Source of the DNA: Rikenellaceae bacterium
Lineage (GTDB): Bacteria; Bacteroidota; Bacteroidia; Bacteroidales; Rikenellaceae
Assembly: GCA_015059715.1 (NCBI GenBank)
Contig: SUZV01000015.1
Coordinates: forward strand, 1-64,000
Direction: 5' to 3'
DNA: 64,000 bases
Shown here: positions 26,241 through 33,515 of the stretch, in pieces
Layout of the letters: each line of letters starts with the position of its first letter
Numbering within the stretch: the stretch's first letter is position 1
Program-made: the position numbers and the translations under genes
The notes under the pieces: generated by a model
Databases searched by the model: none
What the model was told of the DNA's origin: nothing
The model's input: the letters and a program-made list of their open reading frames with translations, nothing else

Positions 26241-27391
26241 ATCTTTGGTGTGTTAAAGCTCTCGCTTGAGCCTATCATCCACTCCACTACAGGTCCTGCA
26301 ATGTCGTACATCCAGTATCTTAGTGCCACACCGCGCTCACCTAAGCGGCGTGCTGTGCGGTGTGACGACCACAGCACGATTAAGTAACGCAGTAGTGCCA
26401 GGGCTATTGCCCCGAGCTTAAGCTCTAATGGTAGCACGACGATAGCTACTACCGTCGCTAGGAAGTATAGTACGCGGCTGTTACGCTCACGACGTATGAA
26501 GCTCTTCGTCGCTGCTGTGTAACTATCGAATGTCGAGCCGTAGTAGCGCATGTGCTCGACCCACTCGCTCCAGACACCACTACGCTCCTCGATGACCATA
26601 GCATGAGGAGATAGTACCACCGAGGTATTGCTCTTGGTCGCAATATCCTGAAGGTATAGGTCATTATCGCCTATATCGATGCCTAAGTGGTTGTATCCAC
26701 GTGTCGAGTTGTATAGTTGGCGTGTAAAGCCGTAGTTGCTACGCGGTGCGTAGTACATCTTATCCACCACACCGCGAGCCATAGCATTGCGCAGCTGTTG
26801 AAACTCGACCATACGCATCATATAGCTCTTTGTGTTGTCCTCCTCGAAGCGTGGTATCGAGGGGCCTAATACGATGTGTCCATACTCATAACCCTTGGCC
26901 ATAAACTCTATCCACCTGTCGCAACTGGGTATTGCCCCAGGGGTGGTGAAGAGCAGGGCCTCGTACTGTGCCGACTTGATGCCGACGTTGAGGGCCTGCT
27001 TTGTGGTTATGTATATGCGGTCGTTGCCGCCCATACGTGTCAGACGCATATACGAGAAGTTGTTGCGTATGCGTTGTAGCTCCTCGTAGTAGTCCATATC
27101 GCTGCCGATGTAGACGACGACCACCTCGAAGTGTTGGTATTGTTGGTTTAGTAACGCTGGGAGCTCCTCGCTTAGAAATCTCTCGTTCTCGCCTCGCAGG
27201 GCTACTATAACCGATATCGGAGGCTTCTGGTCTATCTGTCTTTTATGTTGCGTAAGGCGGAAGCGGTAGACGCGGTAATATGCTATGCCATAGTAGTATA
27301 TCTGCACAGCGAAGAGTACTACGATGACGGCCACAAGGGCCAATCCTTCGTAGGTGTAGCAATCAATTATCTGGTTTATAACGTGTGTCAC
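26231..27391 (-). CDS. Membrane-bound family 2 glycosyltransferase-like protein with lost catalytic aspartates
   Basis: 386 aa: an N-terminal membrane helix (about 15-38), a GT-A-like domain (about 55-290), and C-terminal hydrophobic segments (about 305-345). The fold cues remain: PPISVIVALRGENE, the GIDIGDNDLYLQDIA acceptor-type motif and WSEWVEHMRYYGSTF in place of the usual QxxRW-like helix. However, the first donor aspartate region reads VVVYIGSD, and the position of the DxD metal motif reads FTTPGAIPSCD. The protein may be catalytically inactive or use another chemistry. First gene of the operon with the sigma factor and rsmG; promoter at 27416-27446. Confidence 0.8.
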   Translation of the reverse strand: MTHVINQIIDCYTYEGLALVAVIVVLFAVQIYYYGIAYYRVYRFRLTQHKRQIDQKPPISVIVALRGENERFLSEELPALLNQQYQHFEVVVVYIGSDMDYYEELQRIRNNFSYMRLTRMGGNDRIYITTKQALNVGIKSAQYEALLFTTPGAIPSCDRWIEFMAKGYEYGHIVLGPSIPRFEEDNTKSYMMRMVEFQQLRNAMARGVVDKMYYAPRSNYGFTRQLYNSTRGYNHLGIDIGDNDLYLQDIATKSNTSVVLSPHAMVIEERSGVWSEWVEHMRYYGSTFDSYTAATKSFIRRERNSRVLYFLATVVAIVVLPLELKLGAIALALLRYLIVLWSSHRTARRLGERGVALRYWMYDIAGPVVEWMIGSSESFNTPKIWR

Positions 27392-27415
27392 TCTTTATCT
27401 ATCTATATAATCGCA

Positions 27416-27446
27416 CAAAGATAGGAAAAATTTTGCAAATAGCAAT
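27416..27446 (-). promoter_or_regulatory. Promoter of the GT2-like / sigma / rsmG operon
   Basis: Minus-strand ATTG (27443-27446), 19-bp spacer, TATCTTTG (27416-27423), about 25 nt before the start at 27391. Confidence 0.75.
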
Positions 27447-27533
27447 TAGCAAATAGCAATTAGCTTGTGATTGTACCCAGAGTTAGCGGTTGTCCTCAAG
27501 ACCTTGAGAAAAAGCCGTATTATTGTCCGAATG

Positions 27534-27650
27534 GTGGTTTGAGGGTAGCTCGCAGCTGATGCTGCTAAAGGGTGGTTGAGGGTAGCTCGCAGCTGATGCT
27601 GCTAAAGGGTGGTTGAGGGTAGTTCGCAGCAAAGCTGCTAAAGGGTAGTA
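27534..27650. repeat. ~37-bp tandem repeat with embedded hairpins (family H, locus A)
   Basis: Three copies of a unit like GTGGTTGAGGGTAGCTCGCA followed by GCTGATGCTGCTAAAGG. Each contains a short hairpin, GCAGC-TGAT-GCTGC twice and GCAGC-AAA-GCTGC once, flanked by GGGTAG and TAAAGGGT. The same flanks with different stems occur at 58018-58097. This is part of a ~390-bp spacer (27392-27779) that has no gene. Confidence 0.85.
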
Positions 27651-27677
27651 AAAGGAAAAAAGTGTTCGTCCGCAACC

Positions 27678-27760
27678 ATCTTATTGTCCTATCGTCTTAT
27701 TGTCTTTATTTTTTAGGACATTAGGACATTACGAGGTCGGGTATCGCAACAGTACTAATT
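27678..27760. repeat. 8-bp-period inverted array (family O, locus A)
   Basis: Left side: GTC recurs every 8 nt (GTCCTATC, GTCTTATT, GTCTTTAT). Right side: TAGGACAT repeats in the inverse sense, around an A/T-rich centre. It is followed by GAGGTCGGGTATCGCAACA. The segment from GTCTTTATTTTTTAGGACATTA onward is nearly identical to the reverse complement of 58115-58225. Confidence 0.8.
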
Positions 27761-27814
27761 ACCCATTACCGACTACTAATTGTTCCTGTGTGGTGATATT
27801 CCAATTATTTTTCG

Positions 27815-27822
27815 TATATTTG
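27815..27822 (+). promoter_or_regulatory. Candidate -7 box upstream of tgt
   Basis: TATATTTG, 18 bp before the tgt ATG. No good TTTG is found at the -33 spacing, so moderate support only. Confidence 0.45.
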
Positions 27823-27839
27823 CACGTTATATATACGTT

Positions 27840-28970
27840 ATGAAGTTTACATTGCTACATACTGCGCCCGATAGCAAGGCGCGTTGCGGACTCTTGGAGA
27901 CCGATCATGGCCCTATACAGACCCCTATATTTATGCCCGTAGGTACTGCCGCTGCGATGAAGGGTATCTTCCATCGCGATGTTGAGCAGGAGGCTAAGGC
28001 CCAGATAATCTTGGCAAATACCTACCATCTATACCTGCGCCCAGGTGTGGATATCTTAGAGGAGGCAGGCGGTGTACACCGTTTCTCATCGTGGACAAAG
28101 CCTATGCTTACCGATAGTGGTGGCTTTCAGGTCTTTTCGCTGGCAGCCTGTAGAAAGCTTAAGGAGGAGGGGTGTCATTTTCAGTCGCACATCGACGGTT
28201 CGAGGCACCTATTTACCCCCGAGAGTGTCATAGATACCGAGCGCACGATAGGTGCCGATATTATGATGGCCTTCGACGAGTGTCCTCCAGGCGATGCCCC
28301 TTATGACTATGCTGCAAAGTCGTTGGCACTAACCGAGAGATGGCTCGACAGATGTTTCAATCGCTATCACCAGACCCAGCCCAAGTGGGGGCACTATCAG
28401 GCACTCTTCCCTATAGTTCAGGGTGCAGGATATGCCGACCTGCGTGAGAGGGCTGCGCGTAACGTGTTGCAGTATAACGCTGATGGCTATGCGATTGGTG
28501 GTTTGGCCGTTGGCGAGCCTACGGATGTTATGTACTCGATGATTGAGGTGTGCAACGCTGTGTTACCCACAGACCGCCCACGTTACCTTATGGGTGTAGG
28601 TACTCCGGTAAACATCCTTGAGGCGATAGATCGCGGTGTCGATATGTTCGACTGTGTGATGCCTACGCGCAATGGACGTAACGGCCAGCTCTTCACCTCG
28701 GAGGGTGTAATAAACATACGCAACAAGAAGTGGGAGAGGGACTTTACGCCTATCGACCCTAATGGCGTAGCCTTTGTCGACCACCAGTATACACGTGCCT
28801 ATCTGCACCACTTGGTTGTCTGCAAGGAGATGCTGGCGGCGCAGATTGCCTCGCTACACAATACGGCATTCTACCTCTGGCTTGTGGGTCAGGCGCGTGA
28901 GCATATTGCGGCAGGCGACTTTAAGCCTTGGAAGGAGGCTATGGTGGTAAAATTGTCGCGCAGACTATAA
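27840..28970 (+). CDS. tgt: Queuine/preQ1 tRNA-ribosyltransferase lacking the zinc cysteines
   Basis: Exchanges guanine-34 for preQ1 in the anticodon of GUN tRNAs. The start MKFTLLHTAP at 27840 (376 aa) matches the family; the track start at 27780 would be TTG inside the promoter. Intact features: TDSGGFQVFS (Asp92), FPIVQGA, and the nucleophile region FDCVMPTRNGR (Asp271). At the usual zinc site CxCxxC the sequence is NGVAFVD (Gly309, Ala311, Asp314), while the fourth ligand His340 (ASLHN) remains. First gene of a plus-strand run with lptG-like, mqnE::PASTA, rluD and ygiQ. Confidence 0.95.
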   Translation: MKFTLLHTAPDSKARCGLLETDHGPIQTPIFMPVGTAAAMKGIFHRDVEQEAKAQIILANTYHLYLRPGVDILEEAGGVHRFSSWTKPMLTDSGGFQVFSLAACRKLKEEGCHFQSHIDGSRHLFTPESVIDTERTIGADIMMAFDECPPGDAPYDYAAKSLALTERWLDRCFNRYHQTQPKWGHYQALFPIVQGAGYADLRERAARNVLQYNADGYAIGGLAVGEPTDVMYSMIEVCNAVLPTDRPRYLMGVGTPVNILEAIDRGVDMFDCVMPTRNGRNGQLFTSEGVINIRNKKWERDFTPIDPNGVAFVDHQYTRAYLHHLVVCKEMLAAQIASLHNTAFYLWLVGQAREHIAAGDFKPWKEAMVVKLSRRL

Positions 28971-29005
28971 AGATGTTGAGAACTTACAAATAAAATGTTA
29001 AGAGC

Positions 29006-30115
29006 GTGAAGTTGATACCCTCGATACCAGGATACAGAACCTTAGATAGATATATCCTGCGTAAGTTTCTGCTTACATACCTCTTTGGTCTTTTGATGAT
29101 GACCATCATCCTCGTCGTGTTCGACTATGTCGAGCGTGTCGATGACTTTACCGAGCTTCATGCACCTTGGAGAGCTATCATCTTCGACTACTATCTGAAC
29201 TTCATCCCGCACTTTATCAATCAGTTTAGTGCGCTGTTTACCTTTATCTCGGTAATCTTCTTTACCTCGAAGTTGGCTATGCAGACCGAGATTGTCGCGA
29301 TACTCTCGGGAGGTGTTAGTTTCCGTAGGCTTATGTGGCCCTATATGCTTGGTGCTGGCGTGATTGCCGCCCTGAGCCTATCGCTGAGCCTATGGGTGAT
29401 ACCCGAGGGTCAGAAGGCGAGTGTAGCCTTTCAGGCAAAGTACTTTAAGGGTAATCAGCTCATCGAGTACGATAGGAATGTATATCGCCAGATTGAGCCT
29501 GGCACCTTCGTATATGTCAGGGGTTACTCTCCGAACTTAGAGCGTGTCCCTTTCTTCGCCATTGAGCGTTACGAGGGTGCTCGCATGGTCGAGGTGCTAA
29601 ACGCTGCAAGTGCATCGTTTGACGAGGAGTCGGGGCGTTGGACGGCACCGCGCTACGTTATCTACTCAAGCGATGAGCAGGGGACGTTGGGATATGAGCA
29701 GTTCCGCAACCTCGATACGCTTATAAACCTCGATGCGCGCGAGCTTGTCGACACCAAGGGTTTGGTTAAGACGTTGACGTTAGAGGAGCTAAACGACTTT
29801 CTTGCGCAGCAACGGCGTAAGGGCTCGGATGACCTCTTCCTTATCGAGGTGGAGCGTCATACGCGCTTTTCGTACCCATTCTCGACATTTATCCTCACGA
29901 TTATAGGTGTCTCGATAGCTTCGCGCAAGACGCGAGGAGGTATGGGTATGCACCTCGGTGTCGGTATTACGCTCTGTTTCGGATATATTATGCTCGGACG
30001 AGTATTCGAGCAGATAGCCTTGGGTGGTAGCCTTGAGCCCTGGATTGGCGTATGGCTGCCGAATATGATATTTAGTTTAATAGCATTAGTTGTCTACTTT
30101 AAAGCCCCAAAATAG
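29006..30115 (+). CDS. LptF/LptG-family permease of the lipopolysaccharide export system
   Basis: 369 aa with the YjgP/YjgQ layout. Three N-terminal membrane helices (about 20-40, 60-82, 100-125) are followed by a periplasmic beta-rich domain (about 135-270) and three C-terminal helices (about 290-365). LDRYILRKFLLTYL is typical of the N-terminus. With LptB, LptF-type partners and LptC (encoded at 41.6 kb) it would extract LPS from the inner membrane. GTG start. tgt next to this permease is a common Bacteroidales arrangement. It ends 2 bp before the mqnE::PASTA gene. Confidence 0.9.
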   Translation: MKLIPSIPGYRTLDRYILRKFLLTYLFGLLMMTIILVVFDYVERVDDFTELHAPWRAIIFDYYLNFIPHFINQFSALFTFISVIFFTSKLAMQTEIVAILSGGVSFRRLMWPYMLGAGVIAALSLSLSLWVIPEGQKASVAFQAKYFKGNQLIEYDRNVYRQIEPGTFVYVRGYSPNLERVPFFAIERYEGARMVEVLNAASASFDEESGRWTAPRYVIYSSDEQGTLGYEQFRNLDTLINLDARELVDTKGLVKTLTLEELNDFLAQQRRKGSDDLFLIEVERHTRFSYPFSTFILTIIGVSIASRKTRGGMGMHLGVGITLCFGYIMLGRVFEQIALGGSLEPWIGVWLPNMIFSLIALVVYFKAPK

Positions 30116-30117
30116 CA

Positions 30118-32319
30118 ATGCTCTCGATTAATGATATCTCGGATGCTGTTCGTCGTGGCGAGCGCATCTCTGCGGAGGCTGCCCTAAAGTTGTGGCGCGA
30201 GGCTCCGTTGTGGTTGCTTGGTGAGCTGGCTACTATGCGTAAGCGCGTGGTCAGTGGCGAGTCGGTATACTACAATCGTAACGTACACCTCGAACCAACG
30301 AATATATGTCTCTTTAACTGCGAGTTCTGCTCGTTCCGTCGTCGTGAGGGGGATGCCGATGCGTGGTATATGTCGTTGGAGGAGATAGAGAGTAGGGCCG
30401 AGGAGCTGCGTGGTGCTGATATTACCGAGGTACACATCGTCGGTGGTGTACATCCGAAGCACGACCTCGACACCTACTGCGCGATGATACGTCGTGTAAA
30501 GCGCGCACTTCCCCATGTCACCGTAAAGGCATATACGGCAGTCGAAATATTCTATATGATACGTCGCGAGGAGGTCTCGGTAGTCGAGGGGCTAAGACGA
30601 CTTCAGGAGGCGGGTATGGAGTGTATTCCTGGTGGTGGAGCCGAGATTTTCGATGCTGAGCTACGCAAAAAGATATGTCCCGATAAGTGTACCTCGGAGG
30701 AGTGGTTAGCGGTGCATCGTGCAGCACACAATATGGGCATAGCGACAAACTGTACGATGCTCTATGGCCATATCGAGACCTTGGAACATAGGGTTGACCA
30801 CTTGGAGCGTCTGCGTAAGTTGCAGGATGAGTCCCCAGGTTTCGATGCCTTCATTCCGCTTAAGTACCACAGTCGTGGCAATAGGCTCTCGGAGGCTGGC
30901 GAGAGCAGTGTTGAGGATGACCTTCGCACGATAGCCATAAGCCGCATATTCCTCGATAACATTCCCCATATCAAGGCCTATTGGGTGTCGTATGGCAAGG
31001 CAACTACCGAGATGGCCTTGGCCTTTGGTGCTGACGATATCGATGGCACTATTGGCGACACTACGAAGATATACTCTATGGCTGGGGGTGTTGAGCGTCC
31101 CACGATGAGTGTCGAGGAGCTTGAGGCGATGGTCACTGCGGCGGGTTTCGTGCCCGTAGAGCGCGACTCGCACTATAATGTTGTTTCGCGCCACGATAGT
31201 AAGCCTCAGGGGGTGGTGGCCACACCAACAGAGGTCGTGGAGGTCGAAAAGCCTAAGAGCGATGGGGGCAATAAGCGTGACAAGCATGATAAGGATGATA
31301 ACGAAGTTAAGGATGGCAAAGGTAGCAAGGAGGGTATGAAGCGAGAGAGTAGCGATAAGGGTCGTAAAACCCCTACGACAGCACAGAGAAAGCGACAAGG
31401 AGATGGTGAGGGTGGCTTCTTCTCAAGTATAAAAAGAGTGTTCTACACCTATCCAATCATAGCAAATGTCGTATTGGCCTCTGTTTTAGGTCTATTGCTC
31501 GTTATTGGAGTATATATCGGCCTTAAGAGTGGCACACGTCATGGCAAGGCTATCGAGGTACCCAATCTCTTGGGTCTCTCCATCGACGATGCTCGTATTA
31601 TGGCCGAGGATAGAGAGTTTAGAATTGTGGTGCGCGACTCAATCTTCGATGTAGACCTTCCAGGAGGTGCTATCGTCGACCAGCTGCCTCGCACCTCGAA
31701 TGTGCGCGATGTTACGGTAAAGCCTGGACGTAAGATATATGTTACAATCAACGCCTATAGCCGTCGCGTAGTAGATATCCCCTACGTGGCAAAGCAGACG
31801 TTGCGTCAGGCCCTTAATCAGATAGAACGCTCGGGGTTGACCGTAAAGGAGCTTGTCTACGAGCCCGATATGACCTCTACGGACTATGTGCTTAGCCAGT
31901 ATATCGATGGTAGGGAGATACTACCTGCGACAAATCGTAAGTGTGAGGTGGGTACGGGTGTTACGCTCAAGGTTAGCTACCGAAGTGACGAGATGCAGGT
32001 ATATGTTCCGCGTCTTGTGGGACTATCGCTACAGCAGGCACGCGCTACGCTGTGGGATAATGCCCTAAATGTGGGCAAGGTGGTATACGACGATAGTGTC
32101 GAGGATTTGATATCGCGTCGTAAGGCGAGGGTCTATAAGCAGTCTATAGAGCTCGGCACAAGGCTTAAGCGCGGTAGTGAGGTTACGCTCTATCTGAGCT
32201 GCGATGATAGTATGGTAGATTCGCTTAGTGTCGTAGCATCGAGCGAGCTTCGTAAGTTTGAGGAGCGTCGTCGTAAGGAGATTGCCGAGCGTGCCGACTC
32301 GTTAGCATTAGTAGAGTAG
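30118..32319 (+). CDS. mqnE: Aminofutalosine synthase MqnE fused in frame to a membrane-anchored PASTA-domain protein
   Basis: 733 aa in one uninterrupted frame. Residues 1-360 are a complete radical-SAM aminofutalosine synthase (menaquinone synthesis by the futalosine route): CLFNCEFC (Cys64, 68, 71), IVGGVHP, GGGAEIF and the normal family end VPVERDSHYNVV. Residues 361-433 are a K/D/E/G/S-rich linker. A membrane helix lies at about 445-468 after FFSSIKRVFY. Three PASTA repeats follow (about 478-546, 551-627, 632-703), placed outside the inner membrane. The PASTA part alone resembles a separate Bacteroidota protein usually encoded beside rluD, which indeed follows here. Internal Met407 could allow separate translation of the PASTA part. 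Confidence 0.88.
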   Translation: MLSINDISDAVRRGERISAEAALKLWREAPLWLLGELATMRKRVVSGESVYYNRNVHLEPTNICLFNCEFCSFRRREGDADAWYMSLEEIESRAEELRGADITEVHIVGGVHPKHDLDTYCAMIRRVKRALPHVTVKAYTAVEIFYMIRREEVSVVEGLRRLQEAGMECIPGGGAEIFDAELRKKICPDKCTSEEWLAVHRAAHNMGIATNCTMLYGHIETLEHRVDHLERLRKLQDESPGFDAFIPLKYHSRGNRLSEAGESSVEDDLRTIAISRIFLDNIPHIKAYWVSYGKATTEMALAFGADDIDGTIGDTTKIYSMAGGVERPTMSVEELEAMVTAAGFVPVERDSHYNVVSRHDSKPQGVVATPTEVVEVEKPKSDGGNKRDKHDKDDNEVKDGKGSKEGMKRESSDKGRKTPTTAQRKRQGDGEGGFFSSIKRVFYTYPIIANVVLASVLGLLLVIGVYIGLKSGTRHGKAIEVPNLLGLSIDDARIMAEDREFRIVVRDSIFDVDLPGGAIVDQLPRTSNVRDVTVKPGRKIYVTINAYSRRVVDIPYVAKQTLRQALNQIERSGLTVKELVYEPDMTSTDYVLSQYIDGREILPATNRKCEVGTGVTLKVSYRSDEMQVYVPRLVGLSLQQARATLWDNALNVGKVVYDDSVEDLISRRKARVYKQSIELGTRLKRGSEVTLYLSCDDSMVDSLSVVASSELRKFEERRRKEIAERADSLALVE

Positions 32320-32343
32320 TATTAAGATAATAACATAGTTGCG

Positions 32344-33462
32344 GTGGTTGATATTGAAAGAGATAGCTACGTAGCAGACCTACGGCCCGAAGTAGATGCA
32401 GAGCTCGACCTCGATATCGAGGTGGGCGATAGCGATGTTGAGGGTGATGAGATGTATGAGCACTTTGCTGTGACGGTGGATAAGGGGCAGTCGCTGATGC
32501 GCCTCGATAAGTTCCTCACCGCACGCTTGGAGCACACCTCGCGTAACCGTATTCAGATGGCGGCTGATGGGGGTAACATCCTGGTCAATGGCAAGCCTCA
32601 GAAGTCGAGCTACAAGGTCAAGCCGTTGGACGAGATATCTATTGTCATGCCCTATCCTCGCCGTAAGGAGGAGATAGTGCCCGAGAATATTCCGCTCAAT
32701 ATTGTCTACGAGGATGACGATATCATCGTTGTAAACAAGGAGGCGGGTATGGTAGTACACCCAGGTGTCGGCAACCATAGTGGGACGCTTGTACATGCGT
32801 TGTCGTACCATCTACGTGACCTTGAGATGTTTAGCGAGGGCAATGCTCGTGCAGGCCTTGTACACCGTATCGATAAGGATACCTCGGGATTGCTCGTGGT
32901 GGCAAAAAACGAGAGGGCACACGCCTCGTTGGCAAAGCAATTCTTTGACCATACGATTTATCGTCGCTATGTGGCGTTGGTGTGGGGCAATATCGCCGAG
33001 GATGAGGGCACAATCATAGGTAATATAGGCCGCAGCCCGAAGGATAGGTTGCAGATGTACGTCTTTGCCAATGGCGAGGATGGCAAGCATGCTGTGACGC
33101 ACTTCAAGGTGCTGCGACGCTATGGCTACGTCACGCTGGTGGAGTGTCGCTTAGAGACGGGGCGTACGCACCAGATACGTGTCCACATGTCGTGGCAGGG
33201 CCACCCGCTGTTCAACGATGAACGCTACGGAGGAAACCGCATATTGAAGGGTACCACCTTCCAGAAGTATAAACAGTTTATCGAGAACTGCTTTAAGCTA
33301 ATACCCCGACAGTCGCTCCACGCACGTGCCTTGGGCTTCGACCACCCGACTACGGGCAAGTATGTGCAGTTCGAGTCGGAGCTCCCCGAAGACCTTAAGG
33401 CTGTATTACAGAAGTGGGAGGGGTATACCGACTCTGTGGGGTTGGATATTGATGAAATATAA
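32344..33462 (+). CDS. rluD: RluD-type 23S rRNA pseudouridine synthase
   Basis: An S4 RNA-binding domain (about 45-105, starting MRLDKFLTARL) is followed by the pseudouridine synthase domain with GLVHRIDKDTSGLLVVAK, in which the Asp is catalytic, and GRTHQIRVHM. It probably makes the conserved pseudouridines of 23S helix 69. 372 aa including about 38 acidic N-terminal residues beyond the usual start. The annotated GTG is plausible, but MYEHFAVTV (residue 38) is an alternative. It lies 24 bp after the fusion gene. Confidence 0.92.
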   Translation: MVDIERDSYVADLRPEVDAELDLDIEVGDSDVEGDEMYEHFAVTVDKGQSLMRLDKFLTARLEHTSRNRIQMAADGGNILVNGKPQKSSYKVKPLDEISIVMPYPRRKEEIVPENIPLNIVYEDDDIIVVNKEAGMVVHPGVGNHSGTLVHALSYHLRDLEMFSEGNARAGLVHRIDKDTSGLLVVAKNERAHASLAKQFFDHTIYRRYVALVWGNIAEDEGTIIGNIGRSPKDRLQMYVFANGEDGKHAVTHFKVLRRYGYVTLVECRLETGRTHQIRVHMSWQGHPLFNDERYGGNRILKGTTFQKYKQFIENCFKLIPRQSLHARALGFDHPTTGKYVQFESELPEDLKAVLQKWEGYTDSVGLDIDEI

Positions 33463-33515
33463 GAAGTTGGTTGAGGTTCAACAACTTCTAAGCTATCACT
33501 AAAGAGTAAAAAAGA

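Noticed and set aside
27552-27565. Possible terminator of tgt-region transcripts
   Set aside because: The GCAGC/GCTGC hairpins lack T-runs and occur as a tandem array with conserved flanks, so they are treated as a repeat family.
27780-27839. TTG-initiated extension of tgt
   Set aside because: Contains the promoter -7 box, and the family N-terminus begins at the ATG at 27840.
30706-31398. 230-aa minus-strand ORF
   Set aside because: Antisense to the MqnE::PASTA gene, with no promoter or recognisable domain.
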